From the NCBI RefSeq assembly GCF_022843985.1, contig NZ_JALHMP010000007.1, positions 1-64,000 of the forward strand: DNA of 64,000 nt. The letters are read 5' to 3'. Position 1 is the first letter of the stretch, and every line of letters starts with the position of its first letter. The notes beneath the pieces are model-generated. The model was given only the letters and a program-made list of their open reading frames with translations. It was not told the origin of the DNA and searched no databases. The position numbers and the translations under genes are program-made. This DNA is from Phreatobacter sp. Lineage in GTDB: Bacteria > Pseudomonadota > Alphaproteobacteria > Rhizobiales > Phreatobacteraceae. This document shows, one piece after another, positions 16,020-25,285 of the stretch.

Positions 16020-17396
16020 TCAGCGCATCACGCTCGGCAGCCAGGTGGCGATGGCGGGGAAGACCATGAGCACGCCGACCGCCAGGATGTAGACGAGCAT
16101 GAAGGGCAGCACGCCGGAAAAGACGTCGGTGATCGGCCCGCCATCCTTGCGCATGCCCTGCAGGACATAGAGCACGGTGCCGTCGGGCGGCGAGATCAGC
16201 GCGATCTCCACCAGCATGACGACGATGACGCCGAACCAGATCGGGTCGTAGCCGAGCGCCACGACGACGGGGAAGATGACCGGGATCGTCGTGATCATCA
16301 TGGAGAAGCCCTCCATGAAGGTGCCGAGCGCCAGATAGAAGCCGATGATCAGCAGCATGATGGCCCAGGGCGGCAGCGGCATCTGGGAGACGAGCTGGGC
16401 GAGGGCCTGCGGCACGCCGAGGGCGGTGAAGACATAGTTGAGCAGATAGGCGCCGAACAGGATGAGGCCGATCAGTGCCGTGTTGCGCGCCGTGGCCTCG
16501 GCCGAATCATTGAGCATCTTGAAGGAGAGCTTGCCGTCGAGGGCGGCCAGCACGATGGCCGCGACGACCCCGAGGGCGGCCGATTCGGTCGCCGTGGCCA
16601 GGCCGCCATAGATGGTGCCCAGCACGATGAGGATGAGCACGGCGGTGGGCGCGAGGTCGACCAGGCTGCGCATCTTCTCGCCCCAGCTGTAGCGGGGGCC
16701 GTCGGGATCGCGCGGTGCGGCCGTCTTCGCCTTCAACAGGATGATGGCGATGAAGAGCGCGACGACCAGGATGCTCGGCCCGATGGCCGCGACATAGAGC
16801 GCGCCGACCGAGGTCTCGGTGATCAGGCCGTAGATGATGAAGGTGATGCCCGGCGGGATGAGATTGCCGAGCGCGCCGCCGGCGGCGAGCGAGCCGAGCA
16901 CCATCTTCGGGTCGTAGGGCTTGTCCTTGAAGAAGGGCAGCGCCACCGAGCCCATGGTGGCGGCAGTGGCGACGGACGAGCCGGAGATCGCCGAGAAGAC
17001 GCCGGACGCCGCGATATTGGTGTGCAGGAGGCCACCCGGCATGCGGTTCAGCCAGATGTTGAGCGTCTTGTAGAGCCGGTCAGAAAGGCCGGCGCGCAAC
17101 AGGATCTCGCCCATCAGCAGGAAGAGCGGCACGGCCACCAGCACGAAGGAGGAGGACGGGTTCCAGATGGTCTGGCCGATGAAAAGCCAGAAGGGGCGGT
17201 CGGAAAAGGCATAGCCGACGATGAGGCCGAGCACGCCGAGCGCCGCGCCGACATAGATGCCCATGCCGAAGAACAGCATGAACAGGCCGACCAGCAACAT
17301 GATCTCGCCCATCAGCTCACCGGACGGCGCGTGGCCGGTGAAGCTCATGCCGAACATGATGGCGACGAGAATGAGAAGGAAGACGACGGCGATCAC
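16020..17396 (-). CDS. dctM: TRAP transporter large permease (DctM family)
   Basis: The 458-residue protein has about 12-13 membrane segments and the TRAP large-subunit features FVLVAVPLFLLMGEIL and GSSVATAATMGSVALP. The ending ISPPDGTVLYVLQGMRKDGG is also typical. With the small permease it forms the Na+-driven membrane unit of a TRAP uptake system. It overlaps the small permease gene by 4 bases (17393-17396), which indicates translational coupling. An extra membrane segment with the soluble stretch TGHAPSGELMGE opens the protein, slightly longer than usual. It is the last gene of a five-gene operon. Confidence 0.95.
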   Translation of the reverse strand: MIAVVFLLILVAIMFGMSFTGHAPSGELMGEIMLLVGLFMLFFGMGIYVGAALGVLGLIVGYAFSDRPFWLFIGQTIWNPSSSFVLVAVPLFLLMGEILLRAGLSDRLYKTLNIWLNRMPGGLLHTNIAASGVFSAISGSSVATAATMGSVALPFFKDKPYDPKMVLGSLAAGGALGNLIPPGITFIIYGLITETSVGALYVAAIGPSILVVALFIAIILLKAKTAAPRDPDGPRYSWGEKMRSLVDLAPTAVLILIVLGTIYGGLATATESAALGVVAAIVLAALDGKLSFKMLNDSAEATARNTALIGLILFGAYLLNYVFTALGVPQALAQLVSQMPLPPWAIMLLIIGFYLALGTFMEGFSMMITTIPVIFPVVVALGYDPIWFGVIVVMLVEIALISPPDGTVLYVLQGMRKDGGPITDVFSGVLPFMLVYILAVGVLMVFPAIATWLPSVMR

Positions 17397-18046
17397 GGCT
17401 TCACCTCGGGTTTCGCGGGCGCGGCCGGCGATCGGGGGTCATCGGGGACGGGTTCGCCCACGGCCTCGAGCGCTTCGGCGACCTCCTCCTGGTAGGAGCG
17501 GCTGTGCAGCATCTGTTCCGCCTCGTGGCCGCGGCCGGCGACGATGAGCAGGAACCCTTCCAGCAGCATGGCGAGGATCAGCAGGAAGAACGCGCCGATG
17601 CCGAAGGCCCAGAGTCCCTGCGGGATCGCCAGTGGAGTGCGGATGACGCTGATATCGGTGGCGTTGAAGAGGAGGGATTCCTCCACCAGCGTCCAGGCGC
17701 CGTAGAAGAGGTAGCCGACCAGCACGGCGAGAAAGGCGAGGCTGGTCAGGTGCAGCCAGTAGCGGATGCGGGCGGGGAACATGTTCACGACAACGTCGAT
17801 GCGGACATGGGCGCGCATGGCAAGGGTATGGGACAGGCCCCAGGCGATGCCGAAGGCCAGCGCATAGCCGGACAGTTCCGTCGTCGCCTGGGAGGAAAAG
17901 CCAAGGAAGCGGCGCGCCAGCACATCGAAGGTGATGAGGCCCGCCGTGGCGATGAAGCCCCAGCCGGCCACATAGCCCATGATCGTGCCGAGCCGGGCCA
18001 GGGAACGCCGGCCGAGGCTGGCGACGTCGATCATCGTGTTCAGCAT
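17393..18046 (-). CDS. dctQ: TRAP transporter small permease (DctQ family)
   Basis: The 217-residue protein has four hydrophobic segments and the DctQ pattern, including DVLARRFLGFSSQATTELSGYALAF. It bridges the substrate-binding protein and the large permease in the inner membrane. The C-terminal 50 residues are hydrophilic and Pro/Ala-rich. The start is ATG 18046, 123 bases after the binding-protein gene. Confidence 0.93.
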   Translation of the reverse strand: MLNTMIDVASLGRRSLARLGTIMGYVAGWGFIATAGLITFDVLARRFLGFSSQATTELSGYALAFGIAWGLSHTLAMRAHVRIDVVVNMFPARIRYWLHLTSLAFLAVLVGYLFYGAWTLVEESLLFNATDISVIRTPLAIPQGLWAFGIGAFFLLILAMLLEGFLLIVAGRGHEAEQMLHSRSYQEEVAEALEAVGEPVPDDPRSPAAPAKPEVKP

Positions 18047-18169
18047 CGCGGCTCCCCCGAAGCCCGGTCGGGCCTCACCGGCGGCGCTCCCGACGGGGCG
18101 CGCCCTCGTTCCTGCGTCCGGGTCACGCGGGCAGGCTCTGCGCCCGCGTGACGCTGGTGATGGCGGCGA

Positions 18170-19246
18170 TCAGTTGCCGGCATAGGCGACGCCGGTGATC
18201 GGCGCCACGATACGGTTGTAGATCTCGCCGCAGCGGGCGCCGCAACGCTTTACCCAGTTCGGCAGGATGGTCGAGGTCAGGGTCGTGCGCATCACGTCGG
18301 TATCGGCCGCCACCGGGCGGTAGACGCGCATCGGATTGGCATCCGGCACGCGGCCGAGCTTGCAGGCGGCGCGGTCGCCGATGTTGCAGGAAATGCCGTC
18401 CTCGGTCTGTTCGAGGCCGAGCTTCCACTGGGCCTCCTCGACCTCGCTCATGGTTGCTTCCATGGCGGCGCGCACGGCGGGATCGAGGCGGTTCCACCAC
18501 TGGATGTTCACGACATAGGCGGACACCGACCAGAAGAGCGGCAGGGCGTAGAGGCTCTGCGTGACTTCATACCAGCGGGCCGAGTTGCCCGAGCCGGTGC
18601 CGGTGATGGCGCAGTCGACAACGCCGCGCTCCAGCGCCGAATAGACTTCGGGAAAACCGATACCGGTGGGCTGGCCGCCGATCTGGGTGACGAAGTCGTT
18701 CGAGGACCCGCCACCGGTGCGGATGCGCTTGCCGCGCAGGTCGGCGAGGCTGGTCACCTGGCCGCGGCAGAAGAACTGCTGGGCGGCAAAGGGATACATG
18801 ACGAGGATGCGGACGCCGAAGCGCTCGAGCTCCTTGTTGACCTCCGGCAGCATGGCAGCAGCCACCTTGCGCGCCTGGTCGAGGCTCGGATTGAGGCCGG
18901 CGAGATCGATCACATCCAGGAGCGGAACGTCGCCCGCCACAGTGTTCAGCGGCACGGCACCGATATCCACCTGGCCGGAGCGGACAAGACGCAGGATTTC
19001 CGGGCCGTTGAGGTTGCGCTCGGGCCAGGAGGCCAGCGTCACGCGGATGCGGCCGTTGGATTTGGCGGCGAGCCCGTCGCGGATCAGCGGCTGGTCGACG
19101 CGGGTAAACTGCGGCATGGCCGGACCGGGCTGGGTCACGATCTGGACATTGACCGGCGGGCCGGCCGGAACGGCCTGGGCGAGGACCGGCAGGGCGCCGG
19201 ACAGGGACAGGGCCACCGCCGTGGCGGCGGTTCGCAAGCGCATCAT
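18170..19246 (-). CDS. dctP: TRAP transporter substrate-binding protein (DctP family)
   Basis: The 358-residue periplasmic protein has a signal peptide ending ALPVLAQA. Its DctP features include LRGKRIRTGGGSSNDF and the family block GVVDCAITGTGSGNS; ligand-binding arginines are expected in these two. It captures an organic acid in the periplasm and delivers it to the DctQM permease. I chose ATG 19246 because GGAG lies 8 bases upstream. Four cysteines at the C-terminal end (CNIGDRAACK and KRCGARC) may form disulfides. Its ligand is unknown; the DUF1445 enzyme and cupin upstream may act on it. Confidence 0.93.
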   Translation of the reverse strand: MMRLRTAATAVALSLSGALPVLAQAVPAGPPVNVQIVTQPGPAMPQFTRVDQPLIRDGLAAKSNGRIRVTLASWPERNLNGPEILRLVRSGQVDIGAVPLNTVAGDVPLLDVIDLAGLNPSLDQARKVAAAMLPEVNKELERFGVRILVMYPFAAQQFFCRGQVTSLADLRGKRIRTGGGSSNDFVTQIGGQPTGIGFPEVYSALERGVVDCAITGTGSGNSARWYEVTQSLYALPLFWSVSAYVVNIQWWNRLDPAVRAAMEATMSEVEEAQWKLGLEQTEDGISCNIGDRAACKLGRVPDANPMRVYRPVAADTDVMRTTLTSTILPNWVKRCGARCGEIYNRIVAPITGVAYAGN

Positions 19247-19317
19247 CGTGGTCTCTCCTTCGTCGATGGGCCGCACGGCGGCGGCGGTGGTCGGTCGGCG
19301 TGGTCTCTGGACTTTTC

Positions 19318-19734
19318 TTATGGAGCCGGCGGGTAGTAGAGGAACTCGATCAGCAGACAGCCCTCGTCGCTGAAGAAGGGACCATGAATGATGTGCGGCG
19401 GCCGGACGGCATAGGTTCCGAAGGGCAACCGCACGGCCTCGGCCTTTGCAGCAAGCGTGCCAAGCTTGAGGGAGCCGGAGACGATGAAGACCTCCTCACA
19501 CCAGTCGTGCGACACGGGATGGTCCACCGCGGCGCCGGGGGCCCAGCGGCCGAGCCGCGTCACGGCCCCCCGGCGCGTCACCGGGTCGAGGCTGCCGGAC
19601 AGAATCTTCTCCTCGACGCCGGTATAGCCGGCGACCGGCTGCCAGCTGCCGTCGTCGAAGGCATCGAAGAACTCGCGGTGGATCTTGCCGAAAGCCCCGA
19701 AGCCGGGGTGCGGCGGCGGGGCGGGCTTGGTCAC
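19318..19734 (-). CDS. Cupin-domain protein
   Basis: The 138-residue product is a single-domain cupin. The first motif region is around [19 protein letters not shown] and the second is [13 protein letters not shown], giving metal-binding His and Glu candidates. The start is GTG 19734, which overlaps the stop of the DUF1445 gene (GTGA), so translation is coupled. It is the second gene of the TRAP operon. Small cupins of this type often process or sense a small acid, so a link to the transported substrate is likely; the reaction is unknown. Confidence 0.85.
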   Translation of the reverse strand: MTKPAPPPHPGFGAFGKIHREFFDAFDDGSWQPVAGYTGVEEKILSGSLDPVTRRGAVTRLGRWAPGAAVDHPVSHDWCEEVFIVSGSLKLGTLAAKAEAVRLPFGTYAVRPPHIIHGPFFSDEGCLLIEFLYYPPAP

Positions 19735-20546
19735 AGGGCGGCGATCCGGCTGTTGGTGAGGTCGGTGACGAGCATGGAGCCCGGCGCGTGGGTGATGGCG
19801 AAGGGTGGCTTCGCCGCGGCGATGACCGATTGCGGGGTGACGCCGCAGGCCCAGAAGACCGGCAATTCGTCGGCCTTGACCTCGACGGGGTCGCCGTAAT
19901 CGGGCGCCCCGAGGTCGCGGATGCCGATGGCTTCGGGCAGGCCGATATGGACCGGCGCGCCGTGGACGGCGGGGAAGCGCGAGGTGATCTGCACGGCGCG
20001 GATGGCATCCGCCGGCTTCAGCGGCCGCATCGACACAACCATCGGGCCGGCGAAAGGTCCGGCCGGGGCGCAGGCGATGTTGGTCCGCCACATCGGGACC
20101 GTCGTGTTGCACCCGATATGGCGCATCGGGATGCTGTCCTGGATCAGCGCCTCCTCGAAGGAGAAGGAGCAGCCGATGACGAAGGCGACGAGGTCATCGC
20201 GCCACCAGGAACGGATGTCGGTCGGCTCGTCGACCAGCACGCCGTCCTTCCAGACGCGGTAGCGCGGAATATCGGTGCGGAGGTCGAGGTCCATGCCGAG
20301 GGCCGGGACCGTGGGATCGCCAGGCTCTGACAGGCCGATCACCGGGCAGGGCTTGGGGTTGAGCGTGCAGAATCGCAGGAAATCGCCGGCGAGATCCTTC
20401 GGCAGGATGGCGAGATTTCCCTGGACCCGGCCGGGCGCCAGACCGGCGGTATGGCCACTGATGTCGCCCCGGCGGATGGCGCGGCGGACCTCGGCGGGAT
20501 CGCTGACGTCGCGGACAGCGGGTGCGCGGAACTGGGCGACAGCCAT
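19731..20546 (-). CDS. DUF1445 family protein (putative hydro-lyase / D-glutamate cyclase-like)
   Basis: The 271-residue protein matches the DUF1445 (UPF0317) family over its full length. Signature stretches are [20 protein letters not shown] near the start, then [13 protein letters not shown], and near the end [11 protein letters not shown] and [13 protein letters not shown]. The mitochondrial homologue DGLUCY carries a related domain and converts D-glutamate to 5-oxo-D-proline; bacterial members are annotated as hydro-lyases with unknown substrate. It is the first gene of the operon with the cupin and TRAP transporter, and is divergent from the LysR gene, so it probably handles the imported compound. 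Confidence 0.9.
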   Translation of the reverse strand: MAVAQFRAPAVRDVSDPAEVRRAIRRGDISGHTAGLAPGRVQGNLAILPKDLAGDFLRFCTLNPKPCPVIGLSEPGDPTVPALGMDLDLRTDIPRYRVWKDGVLVDEPTDIRSWWRDDLVAFVIGCSFSFEEALIQDSIPMRHIGCNTTVPMWRTNIACAPAGPFAGPMVVSMRPLKPADAIRAVQITSRFPAVHGAPVHIGLPEAIGIRDLGAPDYGDPVEVKADELPVFWACGVTPQSVIAAAKPPFAITHAPGSMLVTDLTNSRIAAL

Positions 20547-20611
20547 GAATTTCCCCCCCCGGGAGAACGTCCCCGTGAGGACAGTGCATCATTCCGCTTG
20601 CATCGGGTCCA

Positions 20612-20653
20612 ATCCGAAGTTTGGATCGATTACGATTAACTCCACTTATCGAT
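20612..20653. promoter_or_regulatory. Candidate LysR binding region between divergent genes
   Basis: The 117-base gap between the DUF1445 and lysR genes contains ATCC-N7-GGAT (20612-20626) and two copies of ATCGAT (20625-20630 and 20648-20653). LysR-type regulators usually bind such dyads in front of the divergent operon they control. The repeats are visible; the assignment to this regulator is inference. Confidence 0.4.
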
Positions 20654-20663
20654 CGAGGGTGGC

Positions 20664-21554
20664 ATGGTGGATTTCAAGGCCCTCGAAACACTGGTCTGGG
20701 TCGCCAGCCTCAGGAGCTTCAACCGCGCGGCGGTGAAGCTGCGGACGACGCAGCCGGCGGTGTCGCAGCGCATCGCCCAGCTGGAGGCCGAGATCGGCCA
20801 GCGCCTGCTGGTGCGCGAGAAGCGCACGGTGGTGGCGACCGATGCCGGGCGGCGGGTGATCGACTATGCCGAGCGCCTCCTGAAGCTGCGGGCCGAGATG
20901 CTGCATGCCGTCGCCGACCGGGCGGCGATCCGCGGCACGTTGCGGCTCGGCGTCGCCGAAACCATCGTCCACACCTGGCTGCCGCGCTTCGTCGAACGGA
21001 TGGCCAAGGCCTATCCGGGTCTGGCGCTGGAGATCGAGGTGGATATCACGCCGCACCTGCGCGACCGGCTCGTGGCGCAGGAACTCGACCTCGTCTTCGT
21101 GCTGGGGGCGCTGGCGGCGCCGCAGCTGAAGAACCTGCCGCTGTCGACCTATCGCCTCGCCTTCCTGGCGGGCCCCGGCCTCGACGTGCCCAACACGCCG
21201 ATCGGGCTCGCGGCCCTCGCCGCCCATCCGATACTCACCTTCTCGCGCAATACCCGCCCCTATCTGATCCTGCGCGAGATGTTCTCGGCCCCGGACCTGC
21301 CGCCGGTGCGCATCCATGCCTCCTCGTCCATGGCGACGATCCTGCGCATGGCCGAGGACGGGCTCGGCATCGCCGCGGTGCCGGAGGCGATCGCCGGGGG
21401 CGAACTGGCCGCGGGGCGCCTGCGGTCGCTGCGCACCACGGTGCAATTGCCGGATCTCGACTTCTTCGCCTCCTGGCGGATCACGCCGGAGGCCGCCACG
21501 GTGGAGGCGGTGGCGACAATCGCCGCCGAGGTCGCCGGACCGCGCAGGCCTTAA
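20664..21554 (+). CDS. LysR family transcriptional regulator
   Basis: The 296-residue protein has the LysR winged helix-turn-helix (residues 3-62, including SFNRAAVKLRTTQPAVSQRI). A periplasmic-binding-protein-like effector domain follows from about residue 90 (GTLRLGVAET). It is transcribed away from the DUF1445-cupin-TRAP operon, the classic position for its regulator. The effector is probably the transported acid or a breakdown product. The start ATG 20664 follows GAGGGTGGC. Confidence 0.94.
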   Translation: MVDFKALETLVWVASLRSFNRAAVKLRTTQPAVSQRIAQLEAEIGQRLLVREKRTVVATDAGRRVIDYAERLLKLRAEMLHAVADRAAIRGTLRLGVAETIVHTWLPRFVERMAKAYPGLALEIEVDITPHLRDRLVAQELDLVFVLGALAAPQLKNLPLSTYRLAFLAGPGLDVPNTPIGLAALAAHPILTFSRNTRPYLILREMFSAPDLPPVRIHASSSMATILRMAEDGLGIAAVPEAIAGGELAAGRLRSLRTTVQLPDLDFFASWRITPEAATVEAVATIAAEVAGPRRP

Positions 21555-21561
21555 CGGGCGT

Positions 21562-21993
21562 CTAGTCGTGCTTCGGGGTCGCCAGGCCCGCCCACATGGG
21601 GCCGAGGTCGTCCATCGCCGCCTCGATACATTCCACCACCAGGCGGATGCCGCCGCCGCCGGCGAAGACCAGCTCGACCGTGCCGCCGGGGGACTCTTCG
21701 CCCTCGGGCTCGAAATGGATGGTCAGCAGTTCCAGGACAGCGTCCTCACCCTTGGGAACGGCGCGCGCCTTGACGGCGGTGACCCGCTCGAAATGCAGGC
21801 CGGTGCGGCGGCGCTGGCATTCGCCGCCCTCGGCGGCGGTCCAGTCGAACCGGTTGCAGACGAGGGCGAACCGGCCCTCGCGCGCCAGATAGGCGATGTC
21901 GGTGGGCTTGAGGACGGCGTCCTGCAGATGGGCAGACAGGACGGCCAGATCCTCGGCGTCGAAGGCGTAGAGCTTCAGCGGTGTGGCGGTCAT
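21562..21993 (-). CDS. DUF2948 family protein
   Basis: The 143-residue protein matches DUF2948, found mainly in Alphaproteobacteria. Characteristic stretches are LKLYAFDAEDLAVLSAHLQDAV, VCNRFDWTAAEGG, RTGLHFERV and the ending GGGGIRLVVECIEA. It is soluble with no signal peptide. In many Hyphomicrobiales it lies near the hisD and murA genes; here it is alone, convergent with lysR and divergent from the ribonuclease D-like gene. The function is unknown. Confidence 0.88.
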   Translation of the reverse strand: MTATPLKLYAFDAEDLAVLSAHLQDAVLKPTDIAYLAREGRFALVCNRFDWTAAEGGECQRRRTGLHFERVTAVKARAVPKGEDAVLELLTIHFEPEGEESPGGTVELVFAGGGGIRLVVECIEAAMDDLGPMWAGLATPKHD

Positions 21994-22106
21994 TGGATTT
22001 CTCGGGTCTATCGCCCTATAGGACCTGATGCGGCCCCAAGTCCATGCGCCAGCGCAAGGCGCACGGAGCCTGGCCTGCCGCGGACCCCTTCCGCCCGAGG
22101 ATCACC

Positions 22107-22724
22107 ATGACCATCCGCGCGCATGTCGGCGACCTTCCCGACCTCAGCCATTATCAGGTCGACACCGTTGCCATTGACACCGAGACGCTCGGCCTCGTTC
22201 CCCAGCGCGACCGCCTCTGCGTCGTGCAGCTCTCGCCGGGCGACGGCAGCGCCGACGTGGTGCAGATCCGTCCCGGGCAGGCGGCGCCGGCAAACCTGTG
22301 TGCCTTGCTCGCCGATCCGAAGGTCACCAAGCTCTTCCATTTCGCCCGTTTCGACGTTGCAGTGCTGAAACACGCCTTCGGTGTAACGACGCGGCCTGTC
22401 TACTGCACCAAGATTGCCTCAAGGCTGGTGCGGACCTATACCGATCGCCACGGCCTCAAGGACCTGTCGCGCGAGCTGCTCGGCCTCGACATGTCGAAGG
22501 TGCAGCAGAGCTCCGACTGGGCCGCCGACACGCTCACTGCGGCCCAGCTCGACTATGCGGCCTCCGACGTCCTGCATCTGCATGCGCTGAAGGACAGGCT
22601 CGACGCGATGCTGGCGCGCGAGAACCGCACCGCCCTGGCGGATGCCTGTTTCGCCTTCCTGCCGACGCGCGCCGATCTCGACCTCGCGGGCTGGCCGGAG
22701 ATCGACATTTTCGCGCATTCCTGA
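22107..22724 (+). CDS. Ribonuclease D-like 3'-5' exonuclease
   Basis: The 205-residue protein is a DEDDy exonuclease domain. The acidic residues lie in VAIDTETLGL (Asp, Glu), FHFARFDVAVLK (Asp) and YAASDVLHLHAL (Tyr, Asp). It lacks the HRDC domains of full-length ribonuclease D (about 370 residues), so it is the short alphaproteobacterial form, likely used in RNA 3'-end trimming. I chose ATG 22107 since GAGGA lies upstream. It precedes lptC by 123 bases on the same strand, as is usual in the order. Confidence 0.9.
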   Translation: MTIRAHVGDLPDLSHYQVDTVAIDTETLGLVPQRDRLCVVQLSPGDGSADVVQIRPGQAAPANLCALLADPKVTKLFHFARFDVAVLKHAFGVTTRPVYCTKIASRLVRTYTDRHGLKDLSRELLGLDMSKVQQSSDWAADTLTAAQLDYAASDVLHLHALKDRLDAMLARENRTALADACFAFLPTRADLDLAGWPEIDIFAHS

Positions 22725-22847
22725 GCAGCGCCGCCCTTCCGGACAGGTCCGCCTTTGCACTCGCCATGGTGGGGCCATAGAGTCATGGTCTGTGCCGCGG
22801 CGCGGGCGGCGGCGAGCCGTGGAAGCACGGCGTGAAGACGGACGCAG

Positions 22848-23582
22848 ATGATGGCTGGACGCCGTACGGATGAATGGAACGGCGCCGCCACCGGCGGCAA
22901 GGGCAGCCACGCCGCGCGCGAGGCGGCGTTCGGCGTCGCCTTCCGTCACTCCCGGCGGGTGCGGCGGATGCGCGTCCTGGTGCCGATCCTCGCCGTCTTC
23001 ATCATCGGCGCCGTCGGCTTCGTGTCCTGGTGGGATCCGCTGAAGGCGCTGAACCTGCCGGTCTCCGTCGCCGCCGTCTCCCTGTCCGGCTCCAAGGTGA
23101 CGATGGAGGCGCCGCGGCTGACCGGTTATACGACCGACAACCGCTTCTACCGCGTCACCGCGACCCGGGCCGAGCACGACATCACCCAGGCCAATGTTGT
23201 CGCCCTGACGGCGATCGATTCCGAGATGCAGCTGGAGGGCGGCGGTACGGCCCGCGTGACCTCGGCGGCCGGCATGCTCGACACCAAGACGGGCCGGGTC
23301 GAGCTCAACCAGGACGTCACCGTGACGACGTCGAACGGACAGACCGGACAACTCGGCCATGCGATGATCGACACCCGGGCGGGAACGATCGGTTCCAACG
23401 GTCCGGTGAAGCTGACGTCACCGCGCGGCGAGATCACCTCCGAGCGCATGCAAATTAGTGACAACGGCAAGGTGATCGTGCTTGAAGGCACGGTGCGTGG
23501 TAACTTCATGCCCGAACCGCCCGACCCGACCATTACCGATCTGTCGCAGCCCACGCCTGCGCCAAGCCGTTCCGGAGACTGA
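22848..23582 (+). CDS. lptC: LPS export ABC transporter periplasmic protein LptC
   Basis: The 244-residue protein has a cytoplasmic N-terminus of about 40 residues, one membrane anchor (about 43-63, VLVPILAVFIIGAVGFVSWW), then a periplasmic beta-jellyroll of the LptC family. LptC links the LptBFG complex in the inner membrane to the periplasmic bridge made of LptA. It is followed at once by lptA (2 bases between stop and start), then lptB, so the three are one operon. The start codon is ATG 22848 with a second ATG directly after it. Confidence 0.92.
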   Translation: MMAGRRTDEWNGAATGGKGSHAAREAAFGVAFRHSRRVRRMRVLVPILAVFIIGAVGFVSWWDPLKALNLPVSVAAVSLSGSKVTMEAPRLTGYTTDNRFYRVTATRAEHDITQANVVALTAIDSEMQLEGGGTARVTSAAGMLDTKTGRVELNQDVTVTTSNGQTGQLGHAMIDTRAGTIGSNGPVKLTSPRGEITSERMQISDNGKVIVLEGTVRGNFMPEPPDPTITDLSQPTPAPSRSGD

Positions 23583-23584
23583 CC

Positions 23585-24259
23585 ATGACGCTGGCCGGCA
23601 CCGCCGCGCTCTTTTTCGACCGGCGGCCACTGGTCGCCGCGCTGATCGCCGCCGCGCTCTTCGCGCCGGCCGCCTCCGCCCAGCAGGCCGGCAGTCCGTT
23701 CGTCGGGTTCACCCAGAACCGCAGCGACCCGATCAATTTCGAGGCCGACCGGGCGGAAGTCTTCGATACCGAGAAGCGTGCCGTGCTCACCGGCAATGTC
23801 CGCATCCAGCAGGGCGAATCGACGCTGCAGACGGCCCGTCTCGTGATCTTCTACGAGGACAATGCCAATGGCGCCGCCGGCCGGCCGGCGACCACCACGC
23901 CGCGCCAGGGCGGCGCGGCCGGCGCCCCCGCCGAGCAGCAGAACGTGCGGCGCTTCGAGATGCAGGGCGGTGTCATCGTCCGCTCGAAGAACCAGACTGC
24001 CACCGCCGAGCGCGGCTCCTTTGATGCCCGCCGCAATGAGGCGATCATGGAAGGCAATGTCACGCTGACCCAGTGCGAGAACATCCTGCGCGGCGCGCGG
24101 CTCCATGCCGATCTCACGGCGAACCGCGTCCGGATCGACGCCGCGCCCTCGGGCGGGCGGGTCTCCGGCATCCTCCAGGGGACCGGCGGCGGCGGGGGCG
24201 GTGCCAACAATCCCGATTGCGCGCCGGCCCGGCCGCAGGCGCGCAGCCCGCGCGGATAG
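23585..24259 (+). CDS. lptA: LPS transport periplasmic protein LptA
   Basis: The 224-residue protein has a signal peptide ending AAASAQ-like (near residue 33) and the OstA/LptA domain. DPINFEADRAEVFDTEKRAV is the typical beginning, and DARRNEAIMEGNVTLTQ is the second repeat. A Gly/Pro/Ala-rich insert (about 95-120) and a Gly-rich tail break the domain, as in other rhizobial LptA. It forms the beta-strand bridge that carries lipopolysaccharide across the periplasm. It sits between lptC and lptB. Confidence 0.92.
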   Translation: MTLAGTAALFFDRRPLVAALIAAALFAPAASAQQAGSPFVGFTQNRSDPINFEADRAEVFDTEKRAVLTGNVRIQQGESTLQTARLVIFYEDNANGAAGRPATTTPRQGGAAGAPAEQQNVRRFEMQGGVIVRSKNQTATAERGSFDARRNEAIMEGNVTLTQCENILRGARLHADLTANRVRIDAAPSGGRVSGILQGTGGGGGGANNPDCAPARPQARSPRG

Positions 24260-24266
24260 GCCTGCC

Positions 24267-25157
24267 GTGTCCTTCATCACGCGCGTCTCCGGTTTTCTGG
24301 GACGGAGGCCGGCTCACGAGGCCGCCGCCGTCGACGGCGATTGGCTGGTGAAGGAAATGGCCGCCCAGGTGGCCGAACTCGACAAGCCCGCGCCGGCCGC
24401 GGTGGCGCGCAGCCAGGACGAGCCGCGCTCCGGCGAAGGCGTGATGTCGGTCCACGGGGTGTGGAAGAGCTACAAGGGCCGCGCCGTGGTGCGCGGCGTC
24501 AGCCTCGACCTCAGGCGCGGCGAGGCCGTCGGCCTGCTGGGGCCCAACGGCGCCGGCAAGACCACCGTCTTCTACATGATCACCGGCCTCGTCGAGGCGG
24601 ACAGGGGCCATATCGAGCTCGACGGCCACGACATCACGGCGCTGCCGATGTACCGGCGGGCACGGCTCGGCATCGGCTATCTGCCGCAGGAGGCCTCGAT
24701 CTTCCGCGGCCTCAATGTCGAGGACAATATCCGCGCCGTGCTTGAGGTCACCGAAAAGGACAAGGCCAAGCGCGAGCGCGACCTCGACGAACTGCTCGAG
24801 GAATTCACCATCACCCGTCTGCGCAAGAGCCCGGCCATCGCCCTGTCGGGCGGCGAGCGCCGCCGCCTCGAGATCGCCCGCGCCCTGGCGACGCGACCCT
24901 CCTTCATGCTGCTGGACGAGCCCTTCGCCGGCATCGACCCCATCGCCGTGGGGGACATCCAGAACCTCGTCCGCCACCTGAAGGAGCGCGGCATCGGCGT
25001 GCTCATCACCGACCACAACGTGCGTGAGACGCTCGGCCTCATCGACCGCGCCTATATCATCCATTCGGGACAGGTGCTGATGGAAGGCACGCCGAACGAG
25101 ATCGTCTCCAACCCCGACGTCCGCCGCCTCTATCTCGGCGAGGAATTCCGGCTGTGA
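24267..25157 (+). CDS. lptB: LPS export ABC transporter ATP-binding protein LptB
   Basis: The 296-residue protein carries one ABC ATPase domain. Walker A is LGPNGAGKTT, the Q-loop region is GYLPQEASIFRGL, the signature is LSGGERRRLE, Walker B is FMLLDEPFAGIDP and the switch is DHNVRET. These match LptB closely. The start is uncertain: GTG 24267 gives an extra N-terminal segment of about 55 residues before the ATPase core, common in rhizobial LptB; an ATG 24357 is an alternative. It powers LPS extraction together with LptFG, which are not in this window. Confidence 0.93.
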   Translation: MSFITRVSGFLGRRPAHEAAAVDGDWLVKEMAAQVAELDKPAPAAVARSQDEPRSGEGVMSVHGVWKSYKGRAVVRGVSLDLRRGEAVGLLGPNGAGKTTVFYMITGLVEADRGHIELDGHDITALPMYRRARLGIGYLPQEASIFRGLNVEDNIRAVLEVTEKDKAKRERDLDELLEEFTITRLRKSPAIALSGGERRRLEIARALATRPSFMLLDEPFAGIDPIAVGDIQNLVRHLKERGIGVLITDHNVRETLGLIDRAYIIHSGQVLMEGTPNEIVSNPDVRRLYLGEEFRL

Positions 25158-25220
25158 CGGCGCGGCCGCGGCCCGACGGACGCTCTTAACGCCTCAGTCA
25201 CCGGAACCATGGCATGAACC

Positions 25221-25250
25221 TTGCTGTTCGCGCCGCCTGCCCTCTATGAT
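25221..25250 (+). promoter_or_regulatory. Candidate sigma-70 promoter of rpoN
   Basis: TTGCTG (25221-25226) and TATGAT (25245-25250) are 18 bases apart and end 35 bases before the rpoN start. Five of six bases of the -10 hexamer match TATAAT. rpoN may therefore be transcribed separately from the lptCAB genes. Confidence 0.45.
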
Positions 25251-25285
25251 GCGGTGCAAGAAACCCGAGGGATGCGCCCCAGACG

